Source: Clostridia bacterium (GTDB taxonomy: Bacteria; Bacillota; Clostridia; Oscillospirales; CAG-272). Taken from it: 64,000 nt of DNA. Every line of letters starts with the position of its first letter. Positions within the stretch are counted from its first letter, which is position 1. Shown in pieces: positions 53,612-62,804 of this stretch. The translations under genes were made by a program, and so were the position numbers. The notes under the pieces are model-generated. The model saw nothing but the letters and a program-made list of their open reading frames with translations, was not told where the DNA came from and searched no databases. The DNA lies in contig JAFVRG010000021.1 of the NCBI GenBank assembly GCA_017504405.1, forward strand, positions 25,929 to 89,928. The letters run 5' to 3'.

Positions 53612-55090
53612 ATGTCCCTTATTAAGAAGGAATCAACCGGAAAAAGCACCTATACTATTGAGTTTTCCGTTGATAAGGATGTTTTTGCCGCTGCTGTTGA
53701 TAAGGCATACCGCAAAAACGTAAAAAATATCACCGTTCCCGGTTTCAGAAAGGGTAAGGCTCCTAAGCACATAGTTGAAGCTATGTACGGCAAGGGTGTA
53801 TTCTTTGAGGATGCAATCAACGATTGTCTCCCTGAGGCATTCGAGGCTGCAATCAAGGAAGCAGAGCTTGATATAGTCGGCAGACCTGAGTTTGATATCG
53901 TTTCTGTTGACGAGGCTCCCGTTATCAGCGCAAAGGTTGCCGTAAAGCCCGACGTTGAAATTAAGGATTACAAGGGTATCGCAGTTGAAAAGAACGAGAA
54001 GAAGGCTACCGATGCTGATGCAGACGCTGAAATCGAGCGCACCCGCAGCACTCATGCAAGAATCATCGACGTCACCGACAGAGCGGCACAGATGGACGAT
54101 ATTGCAAACATAAACTACGAGGGATTCGTTGACGGCGTTGCATTCGATGGCGGCAAGGGCGAAAACCACGACCTCAAGCTCGGTTCGGGTCAGTTCATTC
54201 CCGGATTTGAGGAGCAGATAGTCGGAAAGAATATCGGCGATGAGTTCGACGTAAATGTTACCTTCCCCGAGGAGTACCACGCAAAGGAGCTGGCTGGCAA
54301 GGTTGCTGTTTTCAAGTGCAAGCTCAACTCGCTCAAATATAGCGAGCTTCCTGCTCTTGACGACGATTTTGCTGTTGATGTTTCCGAATTTAACACCTTT
54401 GCTGAATACAAGGCAGACGTTAAGGCTAAAATCCAACAGAGATATGACAGCATGGCACAGAGCGAGGTTGAAAACAAGCTCGTTGAGGCCCTCATAGAAA
54501 AGCTCGAGGCTGATATTCCTGAAGCAATGTTTGCGGCAGAGACCGAAAACTACGTTCGTGATTACGATACAAGACTTAGGCAGCAGGGACTTGACCTGAG
54601 CACATATTTCAAGTATACAGGTCTTGACCTCGACAAGCTCCGTGCTCAGCTCCGCCCTCAGGCAGAAAAGCAGGTTAAGATTCGCCTCGCTCTCGAAAAG
54701 ATTGCAGCTCTCGAAAGCGTAACCGTTACCGAGGAGGCTATTGAGGCTGAATACAAGAACATTGCAGACACCTACAGCGTTGATATTGAAGAGGTTAAGA
54801 AGATGGTTAACTCCGCTGATATCGAGGCTGACCTTAAGGTTAAGGGTGCTATGGATATAGTTAAGGAAAGCGCAGTTATAGGCGCCGCTAAGAAAGCTCC
54901 TACAAAGAAGGCTCCCGCTAAGAAGGCAGATGCTGAGGGCGCTGAAAAGCCCGCAGCTAAGAAGACCTCAACCGCTAAAAAGGCGGCTGACGGCGAGGCT
55001 AAGCCTGCGGCTAAGAAAACCACCTCTACCGCAGCAAAAAAGACCACTACTGCAAAGAAAACCACAGCAAAGAAGGCTGACGCTGAATAA
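53612..55090 (+). CDS. tig: Trigger factor with lysine-alanine-rich C-terminal tail
   Basis: Trigger factor is the ribosome-bound chaperone at the nascent-chain exit. The 492-residue protein has the ribosome-binding domain with GFRKGKAP (44-51), the PPIase domain (about 150-245, with [10 protein letters not shown] and [14 protein letters not shown]) and the C-terminal chaperone arms (to about 425). After that comes an unusual tail of about 67 residues (426-492) made of KKAP, AAKK and KKTT units, similar to histone H1 tails, which could bind nucleic acid or the ribosome. It has a strong promoter and GGAGG site and is followed by clpP and clpX in the usual tig-clpP-clpX order. Confidence 0.97.
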   Translation: MSLIKKESTGKSTYTIEFSVDKDVFAAAVDKAYRKNVKNITVPGFRKGKAPKHIVEAMYGKGVFFEDAINDCLPEAFEAAIKEAELDIVGRPEFDIVSVDEAPVISAKVAVKPDVEIKDYKGIAVEKNEKKATDADADAEIERTRSTHARIIDVTDRAAQMDDIANINYEGFVDGVAFDGGKGENHDLKLGSGQFIPGFEEQIVGKNIGDEFDVNVTFPEEYHAKELAGKVAVFKCKLNSLKYSELPALDDDFAVDVSEFNTFAEYKADVKAKIQQRYDSMAQSEVENKLVEALIEKLEADIPEAMFAAETENYVRDYDTRLRQQGLDLSTYFKYTGLDLDKLRAQLRPQAEKQVKIRLALEKIAALESVTVTEEAIEAEYKNIADTYSVDIEEVKKMVNSADIEADLKVKGAMDIVKESAVIGAAKKAPTKKAPAKKADAEGAEKPAAKKTSTAKKAADGEAKPAAKKTTSTAAKKTTTAKKTTAKKADAE

Positions 55091-55125
55091 TTAGCCTTCA
55101 AATAAATATACCAACGGAGGTTTAT

Positions 55126-55713
55126 ATGTCAACACTTGTACCAATGGTTGTTGAACAAACAGGACACGGCGAGCGTTCATACGATATTTACTCCCGTCTT
55201 CTGAACGACAGAATTGTATTTCTCTCTGATGAAGTCAACGACGCAACTGCATCCTTGGTAGTAGCACAGCTGCTCTATCTTGAGGCTCAGGACCCTGATA
55301 AGGATATTTCCTTCTACATCAACAGCCCCGGCGGCTCGATAACCGCAGGAATGGCAATCTACGACACCATGAATTTCATCAAGTGCGACGTATCAACCAT
55401 CTGTATCGGTATGGCGGCAAGCATGGGCGCATTCCTGCTTGCCTGCGGAACAAAAGGAAAGAGATATGCTCTGCCTAACAGCGAAATTATGATTCATCAG
55501 CCTCTTGGCGGTATGAAGGGTCAGGCATCGGATATCAAGATACACGCTGACAGGATTTTGCGTATCAGAGAAAAGCTCAATACTATTCTCGCCGAGCGCA
55601 CGGGCAAGCCCCTTGAGCAGGTATTTACCGATACCGAGCGTGACAACTTCCTCACAGCTGACGAGGCTCTCGAGTACGGTCTGATTGACAAGGTGCTCAC
55701 CGAGAGAATCTGA
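55126..55713 (+). CDS. clpP: ATP-dependent Clp protease proteolytic subunit
   Basis: ClpP forms the 14-mer serine protease chamber that works with ClpX and the ClpE-type ATPase. The catalytic triad is S99 (GMAASMGAF), H124 (MIHQPLGG) and D173 (DTERDNF). The 195 residues and the N-terminal segment ([20 protein letters not shown]) are standard. It follows tig by 35 bases and is separated from clpX by a hairpin, so clpX may get less read-through. Confidence 0.97.
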   Translation: MSTLVPMVVEQTGHGERSYDIYSRLLNDRIVFLSDEVNDATASLVVAQLLYLEAQDPDKDISFYINSPGGSITAGMAIYDTMNFIKCDVSTICIGMAASMGAFLLACGTKGKRYALPNSEIMIHQPLGGMKGQASDIKIHADRILRIREKLNTILAERTGKPLEQVFTDTERDNFLTADEALEYGLIDKVLTERI

Positions 55714-55720
55714 TAAAGCA

Positions 55721-55769
55721 AAGGGACTGTCTCATTTAGCAACGTTCTAAATGCAAGCAGTCCCTTATT
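55721..55769 (+). terminator. Hairpin between clpP and clpX
   Basis: AAGGGACTG (55721-55729) pairs with CAGTCCCTT (55758-55766), and inside CATTTAG (55733-55739) pairs with CTAAATG (55747-55753). The trailing T-run is short (ATTT), so it is a weak terminator or attenuator between the two genes. Confidence 0.6.
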
Positions 55770-55792
55770 TATATAAAGAAAGGTAAGTTTCA

Positions 55793-57070
55793 ATGGCAAA
55801 TAACAAGCATCGCTGTTCCTTCTGCGACAGAACAGAGGACGAGGTTATGTTCCTCATCCCCTCTATAAAGGGGGATTCGTTTATCTGCGACAACTGCATT
55901 GACGGCTGTAAGGAAATAATAGACAGAAGCCTTCTCGAATACAACAGGGCAAATGCTGAGGATAGCCAGCAGTTATCCTACGATACTCTTCCCCGCCCTA
56001 CCGAAATCAAGGCTATGCTCGACCAATACGTCATAGGTCAGGACGAGGCAAAGCGAGTTCTGTCGGTTGCCGTATATAACCATTACAAGCGTATACTCTC
56101 AAGAGAAAAAATAGATTCCGACGAAGAAACGCCCTACTCCGACGTTGAAATTCAGAAGAGTAACGTTCTTCTCCTCGGCCCTACGGGCGTGGGAAAAACC
56201 TATATTGCTCAGACGCTTGCAAAGAGCCTGAAGGTTCCGTTCGCTATCGCTGATGCAACAACCCTCACCGAGGCGGGTTACGTCGGTGAGGACGTTGAAA
56301 ATATACTGCTAAGGCTTATTCAGGCGGCAGATTTCAACATTGAGCTGGCTGAGCGCGGCATTATCTACATTGACGAGATAGACAAAATATCGAGAAAGGG
56401 CGAAAACCGTTCCATAACCCGTGACGTATCGGGCGAGGGTGTTCAGCAGGCGCTGCTCAAAATTCTCGAGGGAACCGTTGCTAACGTGCCCCCTCAGGGA
56501 GGACGCAAGCACCCCAATCAGGAATTTATACAAATCAACACTCAAAACATTCTGTTTATATGCGGCGGCGCATTCGACGGGCTTGAAAAGCTGATTGAAA
56601 AGCGCAAGGGCAACCACCAGATAGGCTTTGGCGGCGATATACAGCGTGCAAGTGAGAGAATCGCTAAGGGAGTATACAAGGACGTTACCTCACATGACAT
56701 TGTTAAATACGGACTTATCCCCGAGCTTGTCGGAAGAATGCCTATAATTTGTGCGCTCGATAATCTTGACAGAAGCTCTCTTGTCAGAATACTCAAGGAG
56801 CCTAAAAACTCGATATACAATCAGTATAAAAAGCTGTTTTCGCTTGACGGCGTAGATTTTGAAATCGAGGAAAATGCATTCGAGGCTATTGCCGATATGG
56901 CAATTGAGCGTCAGATAGGCGCTCGTGGACTGCGTTCAATCATTGAGGGTATTATGATGAAGCCTATGTATGAAATTCCGTCACAGGCTGACGTAGCGAA
57001 GGTTATCATTACCAAGGATTACGTTCTCGGAAAAGCTGAGCTACCGCAAATAATAAAAAAAGCAATATAA
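55793..57070 (+). CDS. clpX: ATP-dependent Clp protease ATP-binding subunit ClpX
   Basis: A AAA+ unfoldase that feeds tagged substrates to ClpP. The N-terminal zinc-binding domain uses two Cys pairs (CSFC at 8-11 and CDNC near 32-35), the Walker A is GPTGVGKT, the Walker B DEIDK, and the [18 protein letters not shown] and IGFGG-like pore loop sections are present. The IGF motif that docks on ClpP is visible as QIGFGGDI. Length is standard at 425. AAAGGTAAG precedes the ATG. Confidence 0.97.
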   Translation: MANNKHRCSFCDRTEDEVMFLIPSIKGDSFICDNCIDGCKEIIDRSLLEYNRANAEDSQQLSYDTLPRPTEIKAMLDQYVIGQDEAKRVLSVAVYNHYKRILSREKIDSDEETPYSDVEIQKSNVLLLGPTGVGKTYIAQTLAKSLKVPFAIADATTLTEAGYVGEDVENILLRLIQAADFNIELAERGIIYIDEIDKISRKGENRSITRDVSGEGVQQALLKILEGTVANVPPQGGRKHPNQEFIQINTQNILFICGGAFDGLEKLIEKRKGNHQIGFGGDIQRASERIAKGVYKDVTSHDIVKYGLIPELVGRMPIICALDNLDRSSLVRILKEPKNSIYNQYKKLFSLDGVDFEIEENAFEAIADMAIERQIGARGLRSIIEGIMMKPMYEIPSQADVAKVIITKDYVLGKAELPQIIKKAI

Positions 57071-57105
57071 TTTCATTTTGGCGTTACTGCTACGGGTAAA
57101 CGCAC

Positions 57106-57135
57106 AAAGGGCGGACAATTTGTCCGCCCTTTTGA
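57106..57135 (+). terminator. clpX terminator
   Basis: AAAGGGCGGACA (57106-57117) pairs with TGTCCGCCCTTT (57121-57132) and is followed by T residues; the stem reads the same way from the minus strand and may also end the 57161 gene. Confidence 0.9.
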
Positions 57136-57160
57136 TTTTACCTTATTAAACCTTGCGCAA

Positions 57161-57574
57161 TTATTTCAGCAGCTCATCGGTCAGCCTTATTATTTCGGGC
57201 GCAACCCTCTTTCGCATACGGTTGATTACAAAGTTATAGGCAGGGTAGGCAAAGCCTGCGACAATACCTCCTATTATTCCAAGGATAATCCCGAGGATAA
57301 AAGCCGCATTTTGGTATAACCCGATAAAGCTTCCCACATTTGTCATGCACAGGCTCATTCCAAATCCCAAAACGAGAGCACCGATTACTCCCAATACGAG
57401 CGAGACAATCTGCGCCATGTTTGTCACACTCGCATCGAGTCTGCGCAGGCGAGTCATCTTGTCCTCGGTTTTGGTAGGCGACGTATATTTCTCACGGATT
57501 TTTCTAAGCTCCGTCTGCTCCTTAGCGGAGTAGGTATATGAAAATCCGTTTTGTTCATTATTATTGTTTTCCAT
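57161..57574 (-). CDS. Small membrane protein, paralogue A (unknown function)
   Basis: I do not recognise the family with confidence. The 137-residue product (start at the ATG 57574, AGAGG upstream, rather than a TTG at 57580) has a hydrophilic N-terminus with ELRKIREKYTSPTK, a basic TRLRRLDASV segment, two hydrophobic helices with Gly-rich small-residue faces (about 60-80 and 90-110) and a basic tail (INRMRKRVAPEIIRLTDELLK). It is clearly related to the product of 60598-60963 in length, helix placement and the closing I-I-L-D pattern. It follows the 318-residue membrane protein below, overlapping its end. Confidence 0.7.
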   Translation of the reverse strand: MENNNNEQNGFSYTYSAKEQTELRKIREKYTSPTKTEDKMTRLRRLDASVTNMAQIVSLVLGVIGALVLGFGMSLCMTNVGSFIGLYQNAAFILGIILGIIGGIVAGFAYPAYNFVINRMRKRVAPEIIRLTDELLK

Positions 57575-58457
57575 TTTCAACCTCTGATTTCAATGTCTTA
57601 AGTTTATTAGTCCCTGTGAATATCATATAAATCGCAGTTGCGACGATTAAAGCGCAGATAACACCGCCCGTTGCACCGAGCATCCATTTCTGTCCAACCG
57701 CACTCATAGCTCCGTCGCTGAATGTCGTGAGCATTGTGGATTCAAGCGTCAGCATTGAAACAAGCGCCGCCGCAAGGCTTATAACCTTGGATGCCGAAAA
57801 TACGGGGCTGTTATATTTTCTGTATTTAACTACGTTTACAACTGCTATTGTGAGTGCTGTAAAGGTATATGCCGCTATTGCAATTGCTGTAACCATATGG
57901 TGCTCAAAGGTTCTGTTCCAATAGACCATAAAGAAAATTATAAGCGCCAACGCCAAATTCATAAGCAAAAATATCCAGCCACAGGCACAGTACTTTATAA
58001 GCTCGCTTTGCACTTTATCGCCGGGTGCGTATTTTCTCGTATGCTGTACCAGAAAGAACCGCATAAATGCAAGACAGATATAGTAACCGCCTAGCGAACA
58101 GAACCAAAAGGTACGGTGGTAAAATCCAAGCCATAGCTGAAATATTCCGTACAGTGCGTTCCACGCAAGCGAGCCGTAAAGCGATACGTTTATGCGCAGT
58201 CGGGCATCGTTTCGCCACCTTTTTAAATACCTGTTTTCGTATCTGAACGTCTTGAAAAATTCAACAATGCGTGGAATTTTAAAGCAGATGACCGTTAAGG
58301 TATATGCGGCAAGCACATAGGAGATATACGCTATGACCGAATTGGTTCCGATAAACACCATCGAGCCAATGAGCAAAACGGCGGATACGGGAACGAGAAG
58401 AATTATTATGGCGATATGCGGAAACAGCAATGCTCTACCGAGCTTCTTCCAATTCAT
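57561..58457 (-). CDS. Polytopic membrane protein of unknown function
   Basis: A 298-residue membrane protein (ATG at 58457, AGGAG upstream) with about eight transmembrane segments, among them FPHIAIIILLVPVSAVLLIG and ISYVLAAYTLTVICF. A short soluble loop carries FFKTFRYENRYLKRWRND. No family is recognised. It overlaps the end of the histidine kinase gene by about 20 bases and the start of the small membrane protein, so it is transcribed with the two-component system and may be one of its targets or signal partners. Confidence 0.7.
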   Translation of the reverse strand: MNWKKLGRALLFPHIAIIILLVPVSAVLLIGSMVFIGTNSVIAYISYVLAAYTLTVICFKIPRIVEFFKTFRYENRYLKRWRNDARLRINVSLYGSLAWNALYGIFQLWLGFYHRTFWFCSLGGYYICLAFMRFFLVQHTRKYAPGDKVQSELIKYCACGWIFLLMNLALALIIFFMVYWNRTFEHHMVTAIAIAAYTFTALTIAVVNVVKYRKYNSPVFSASKVISLAAALVSMLTLESTMLTTFSDGAMSAVGQKWMLGATGGVICALIVATAIYMIFTGTNKLKTLKSEVENGKQ

Positions 58458-59526
58458 TTTCAGCTCTCCTGATTCTGACCGTAAACGTTGTGCCGACGCC
58501 GACAGCGCTCTCCACACCGATTTCTCCCTGCATTATATCAACCACACGCTTTACAAGGGCGAGACCGAGTCCGTTGCCCTGCGTTGCGTGAGAGGTATCA
58601 CCCTGATAGAATTTTTCGAATATATGTGCGCCAACCTCGGCACTCATACCGCATCCTGTATCTGATATTTTTACGGTAGCGTAACTTTCGTCTGCTTTGA
58701 GAGTAAGTGAAACCCTTCCGCCATTCTCAGTAAATTTAAAGGCGTTTGAAAAGAGGTTATTCCACACGAGCGACAATAGCTCTGCATCGGCAGAAACCGA
58801 CACGCCCTCTGCTATATCCGTTTCGATTTCAATATTTTTTCTTTCCCAGGTGCTTTCATATTGCAAAAGGCTCTCGCAAAGCTGCTCTCCCAGGTCAAAG
58901 GTAGTAAGATTCGGATAAATCTGCTGATTTTCCAGACGGTTGAGCTTTAAAATATTCGTCATCATATCAGCAAGACGGCGTGAAGCGTCGGTGATTGCTT
59001 TTGCGTACTCGTTGCGCTTTTCCTCGGAAAGATTCGGTGTTTGCAAAAGCGTTCCGTAGTTCTGCATTACGGCGAGCGGAGTCTTCATTTCATGTGACAC
59101 GTTGGCTATAAAATCGGTGCGGAGCGTTTCTACACTCGATAGCTCCTCTGCCATTGAATTGATAGCCTCACCTACCTTATTGAAGCCCTCCATACCCGAG
59201 CCGTGCATCGGCTTTATCCGTACCGAAAAATCACCGTTCATGATTTTTTCGGTCGCTTCGGTAATGATTTTTACAGGCTTATCCACCATAATCTTGCGGC
59301 GAATGAAATCTGCCGTTTTGAACAGCACTGTAATAATCAAAACGTTAAGAAAAGTAATTTTTGCGGCTTCGGCGATATTGTCGGAGTTATAGATAAGTCC
59401 CATCTCATCCGACAGCACGTTTAAGAACAGCAGCATACAGCAGGAAACAACGAAGCCTACCATCAAAAAGAACAGCAAAAAGCTACTGAATCCCCGAAGT
59501 GCGCTAAAAAACGCTGTTTTTTTCAT
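58435..59526 (-). CDS. Sensor histidine kinase
   Basis: A 363-residue membrane kinase. Two transmembrane helices (about 15-37 and 53-73) flank only a 15-residue outer loop, so it senses within the membrane or from a partner. A HAMP segment (about 75-127) follows, then the DHp helix with H145 in FIANVSHEMKTPL, the N box WNNLFSNAFKFT, the G1 box DTGCGMS and G2 box GNGLGLAL. It overlaps the response regulator stop in ATGA form at 59523-59526 and uses the AAGGCGG site inside that gene. The short loop is typical of intramembrane-sensing kinases that respond to cell-envelope stress. Confidence 0.93.
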   Translation of the reverse strand: MKKTAFFSALRGFSSFLLFFLMVGFVVSCCMLLFLNVLSDEMGLIYNSDNIAEAAKITFLNVLIITVLFKTADFIRRKIMVDKPVKIITEATEKIMNGDFSVRIKPMHGSGMEGFNKVGEAINSMAEELSSVETLRTDFIANVSHEMKTPLAVMQNYGTLLQTPNLSEEKRNEYAKAITDASRRLADMMTNILKLNRLENQQIYPNLTTFDLGEQLCESLLQYESTWERKNIEIETDIAEGVSVSADAELLSLVWNNLFSNAFKFTENGGRVSLTLKADESYATVKISDTGCGMSAEVGAHIFEKFYQGDTSHATQGNGLGLALVKRVVDIMQGEIGVESAVGVGTTFTVRIRRAENELEEAR

Positions 59527-60194
59527 TTTATTACCGCCTTGTAGCCAAGACCGTGGACGGTTTGTATTTCGAATGAATCGCAATCGGCGAGCTTTGCACG
59601 GAGCTTTGTCATATACACGTCAACCGTTCTTGTGCTCGTCTGCGTATCCACGTCCCAGAATTCGTCCATAAGCTGTGTGCGGGTAAAGGTCTTTTTCGGG
59701 TATGATAAAAGCTTATAAAGAAGGTCAAATTCCCTTGCAGTGAGGGAGATTTCCTCGCCGTTGAGCGTAGCGCTCCTCTCGTCCGCATCCATAACGAAAT
59801 TCTCTACCTCAAGACGACGGCTTGATGCAATTTTGGAACGGCGAAGAAGTGCGCCTATTCTCAAAAAAAGCTCGTCAAGGTCAATGGGCTTGGTCATATA
59901 ATCGTCGATACCTATGCGATAACCTCTCTGTTTAGATGCAAAGTCGTCACGGGCAGTCATAAACAAAATCGGAATATCATTATTGAGGGAGCGAACGGTC
60001 TTTGCAAATTCAAAGCCGTCAACGTTTGGCATCATAATATCCGATACTATACAGTCAAAGGTGGTCTTATACATCTCGTCATAGGCGCTTTCGGCATTAA
60101 GACAACCGACTGCCTCATATCCGCTTCCGTTCAAAAATGAACAAACGCTGCGATTGAGATCCCTGTCGTCCTCTACAACTAAAATTTTGAACAT
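59523..60194 (-). CDS. OmpR/PhoB family response regulator
   Basis: A 223-residue receiver-winged helix regulator. The receiver has the acidic cluster VVEDD at 7-11, phosphorylation site D52 (CIVSDIMMP), T-type residue in FMTARDD and K about 102 in MTKPID. The C-terminal wHTH (about 130-223) has the SLTAREFDLLYKLLSYPKKT and DVYMTKLRAKL segments. CGGAGG precedes the ATG. It pairs with the downstream kinase. In contrast with the Spo0A in this window, its receiver is intact. Confidence 0.95.
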   Translation of the reverse strand: MFKILVVEDDRDLNRSVCSFLNGSGYEAVGCLNAESAYDEMYKTTFDCIVSDIMMPNVDGFEFAKTVRSLNNDIPILFMTARDDFASKQRGYRIGIDDYMTKPIDLDELFLRIGALLRRSKIASSRRLEVENFVMDADERSATLNGEEISLTAREFDLLYKLLSYPKKTFTRTQLMDEFWDVDTQTSTRTVDVYMTKLRAKLADCDSFEIQTVHGLGYKAVIK

Positions 60195-60285
60195 TTTTTA
60201 TCCTCCGAGGGCATTTTTTTACTTTACATTATTATTTTAGCACATAAATGTTAAAATTTTGTTTGCGTTTTCAGATTTTGTAAAA

Positions 60286-60313
60286 AAATATCAGGCAAGG
60301 TTGCCTGATATTT
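60286..60313 (-). terminator. Terminator between the 60320 gene and the two-component system
   Basis: AAATATCAGGCAA (60286-60298) pairs with TTGCCTGATATTT (60301-60313) around a two-base loop, with T residues after it on the minus strand. Confidence 0.85.
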
Positions 60314-60319
60314 TTAATT

Positions 60320-60565
60320 TTACTTCTTCGCTGCATCAATGCGAGCCTCTGCTGCGGCACGGCGCTCGTTAGCCTCTGCAATCTGAGCCTCACGCTCAGC
60401 CTGCATTTTTGCCTGTCTCTGCGAAGGGGACATCTTTGCCTCTTCCCAGTTTGCCTTCGCCTCTGCCTTTGCTGCGGCAAAGTTTGCCTTGTCAACCTCG
60501 TGCTGAGCCTTTGTGCTCTCCTTCATGTCGCCAAATGCCTTCTTAAAAAATGCTTTGATTCCCAT
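60320..60565 (-). CDS. Small charged alanine-rich helical protein
   Basis: The 81-residue product is almost entirely predicted helix, rich in Ala, Lys and Glu, with blocks such as KAEAKANWEEAKM and EAQIAEANERRAAAEARI. An amphipathic start (MGIKAFFKKAFGDMKE) could touch the membrane. No function is known to me. AAGGAG precedes the ATG and a terminator follows directly. It lies upstream of the two-component system and next to the small membrane protein at 60598, so the three form the same envelope neighbourhood. Confidence 0.75.
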   Translation of the reverse strand: MGIKAFFKKAFGDMKESTKAQHEVDKANFAAAKAEAKANWEEAKMSPSQRQAKMQAEREAQIAEANERRAAAEARIDAAKK

Positions 60566-60597
60566 TGCAGTAAATCTCCTTTTGTATCTATATTTTA

Positions 60598-60963
60598 TTA
60601 TTTGTTCATGATTTTGTCGCTGAGGTTTATAATTTCAGCACCGTACTTCTTTTTGCGGCTGTTCAGAAATCTCTTATATATCGGATAATTGACAGCAGCC
60701 ATAAGAATTCCTGCGACACCTAAAATAATGCCGCCAACCATTGTGTCTCCCATACCGAGCATCGCTCCTATATCTGTCATAACGAGGCTCATTCCTGCAC
60801 CCATAACGATAGCTGCAACGCCGCCGAAAATATAAGAGAATATGCTCACAGGGCGCTTCACCTTAGTATCAAGGCGACGGAGCTCATCAAGCTCAGTGGA
60901 CTCCTTCTCCATATACTGAGTACGGATTTTTTGTGCTATAAACTGTTGGTCGTTCTTGTTCAT
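60598..60963 (-). CDS. Small membrane protein, paralogue B (unknown function)
   Basis: A 121-residue protein related to the product of 57161-57574: a hydrophilic N-terminus with ELDELRRLDTKVKRP, two helices (about 39-59 and 73-93; GGVAAIVMGAGMSLVMTDIG, GGIILGVAGILMAAVNYPIY), and a basic tail ending AEIINLSDKI. The shared GxxGMSLxMT and the N/F-YP motifs make the kinship clear. The pair flanks the two-component system, one on each side. Function is unknown. Confidence 0.7.
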   Translation of the reverse strand: MNKNDQQFIAQKIRTQYMEKESTELDELRRLDTKVKRPVSIFSYIFGGVAAIVMGAGMSLVMTDIGAMLGMGDTMVGGIILGVAGILMAAVNYPIYKRFLNSRKKKYGAEIINLSDKIMNK

Positions 60964-61061
60964 GTAGATTACCTCTCTTTTTGTTTTTACATCTACATTA
61001 TAACGGGAGTTTGTTTGTGATTTTTTTGTGATTTGTTTCTGAAATGTTATTAAAAAATTTT

Positions 61062-62627
61062 TTACAGCATCGGTGCAAATATTTTTACTACCGAGCGAAT
61101 GAAACGGGTGATAAGTCCTGTTTTCAGCATATCGGGCGTTATCTCTACAGATTTTTCCATAGTTTCGTCAATATCTGCTTTCAAATCCTTGATTGAATCG
61201 CACCTGCACATCCAGACGCCGTTTTCAAAATGATGGACAAGACTGCGGTAGTCAAGATTTATAGTTCCTATCATTGCGTATTCGCCGTCGGCAATATAGC
61301 TCTTTGCGTGAATGAATCCCGGCTCGTATTCATATATCCTCACGCCTGACCTCATAAGACGGTGATAAAAGCTCCTTGTCATACCGAAAACGAGCTTTTT
61401 GTCGGGAATATGCGGTACAATTATTCGCACGTCCACGCCACGCAGAGCGGCATTTTCGATGCTCTGACACATCTCGTTATCTACAATAAGGTAGGGAGTT
61501 GTCATATACATATACTTTGTTGCAGAGCCAAGCATATTCTGAATAACACTCTTGCCTACTCTGCGCTCGTATAGCGGATTGGGACCGTCACCGAAGGGAA
61601 TAACGTATCCGTTTGCCGTTATACCGTCCTGTGTCGGATACAGCTCGTGACTGTTTTGGGGAAGATGCTTTACGTTGATACCGTAGTCGCAAAGGAATAT
61701 GCGTGTAAGCTCCCAAACAGCCTCGCCCTCAAGACGGATAGCCGTATCCTTCCAATGACCGAAGCGTTTTCTTTCATTGATATATTCATCGGCAATGTTC
61801 ACGCCGCCCGTATATCCGACCTTACCGTCAATCACGCATATTTTGCGGTGATTTCGGTTATTGAATTCGCTGTCGGCGTTTCCACGCAGACGTGAGAAAG
61901 GAGCTGCCTCAATGCCGAGCTTTGCAAGCTCTTTGTGGTAATCACCCGGGAGCGTGCTCATACAGCCTATATCATCATAAAGTATCCTGACCGTAACACC
62001 TTCGGCTGCCTTCTGCTTCAAAATATCCAATATGGAGCTCCAAAAGCTTCCTTCTTCTATAATGAAATATTCCATGAAGATAAATTTTTCTGCTTTTTGA
62101 AGGTCGGAAAGCATCGCCTGCCACATATCCTCTCCGAGCGGATAGTAGGTCTGTTTTGTATCCTTAAACACGCTTGCTCCCGAAATCGAGCACAGCATTT
62201 TCGCCTGTGCTGCGGCGTGAGCATTCTCACGCTCAAGCTCATCAAGGATTTCCTTTTGCACTCTCTCATAACGGTATTTTTTCAGCTCGTCAAGACGGCA
62301 TACAAACTTCCCCTTGAGCTTTCGTGAATAAAAGAGGAAGTATAGCATAAATCCCGCAATCGGCAAAATGAGAACAAATACAAGCCACGGAACCTTGTAA
62401 TCGGGATTATCGTCAGATGCGATAATCTTAACAACGCAGAAAACCTCCGTGAGAAATGCGGCAATGTAGAAATACGGAATGTAATAACAGCACGCAACAA
62501 CAATGCCTATGATAGCAAGTATTTCAAAAACCGTAAAAAGAATTGCAATGATATAGCGGACAGGGATATAGTTATATTCCCTTTCTATCGTTTTTTTGCC
62601 CGCTCTTACCTTATATTTCCTTTTCAC
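61062..62627 (-). CDS. Cardiolipin synthase
   Basis: A phospholipase-D superfamily enzyme that joins two phosphatidylglycerols to make cardiolipin. It has N-terminal transmembrane helices (about 25-90) and two HKD motifs, HRKICVIDGKVGYTGG and HAKSYIADGEYAMIGT, each HxKxxxxD. The length (521) fits Cls of Firmicutes. The start is a GTG at 62627 with GGAGG eight bases ahead. It is read in the direction of the two-component group, so it may be co-regulated with it, which would fit envelope stress. No terminator is seen between it and the 60963 gene. Confidence 0.92.
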   Translation of the reverse strand: MKRKYKVRAGKKTIEREYNYIPVRYIIAILFTVFEILAIIGIVVACCYYIPYFYIAAFLTEVFCVVKIIASDDNPDYKVPWLVFVLILPIAGFMLYFLFYSRKLKGKFVCRLDELKKYRYERVQKEILDELERENAHAAAQAKMLCSISGASVFKDTKQTYYPLGEDMWQAMLSDLQKAEKFIFMEYFIIEEGSFWSSILDILKQKAAEGVTVRILYDDIGCMSTLPGDYHKELAKLGIEAAPFSRLRGNADSEFNNRNHRKICVIDGKVGYTGGVNIADEYINERKRFGHWKDTAIRLEGEAVWELTRIFLCDYGINVKHLPQNSHELYPTQDGITANGYVIPFGDGPNPLYERRVGKSVIQNMLGSATKYMYMTTPYLIVDNEMCQSIENAALRGVDVRIIVPHIPDKKLVFGMTRSFYHRLMRSGVRIYEYEPGFIHAKSYIADGEYAMIGTINLDYRSLVHHFENGVWMCRCDSIKDLKADIDETMEKSVEITPDMLKTGLITRFIRSVVKIFAPML

Positions 62628-62756
62628 ATCCGTGCCTCCAAAAGAAAATTTCCCTATTTTTACTATATATAATAGTATAGATTTGTTATTGAAAGATTTA
62701 TTTTTTGTTTATATTTTGTTAAAGCAAAAATTAATAGAAAAAGGGCTCTGACGCAA

Positions 62757-62787
62757 AAAAATCCAACATTATAAATGTTGGATTTTT
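62757..62787 (-). terminator. Terminator after the AroD-like gene
   Basis: AAAAATCCAACATT (62757-62770) pairs with AATGTTGGATTTTT (62774-62787) around a three-base loop, with A and T runs on both sides. Confidence 0.9.
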
Positions 62788-62804
62788 AGTATTAATTATA
62801 TCTT

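Noticed and set aside
53633..54436. 267-codon open frame antisense to tig
   Set aside because: Its composition and lack of start signals show a shadow of the biased codon use of tig; no family pattern is seen.
54887..55087. Tandem DNA repeat or CRISPR-like array at the end of tig
   Set aside because: The repetition is a coding pattern of Lys, Ala and Thr codons with varied bases, without regular spacers.
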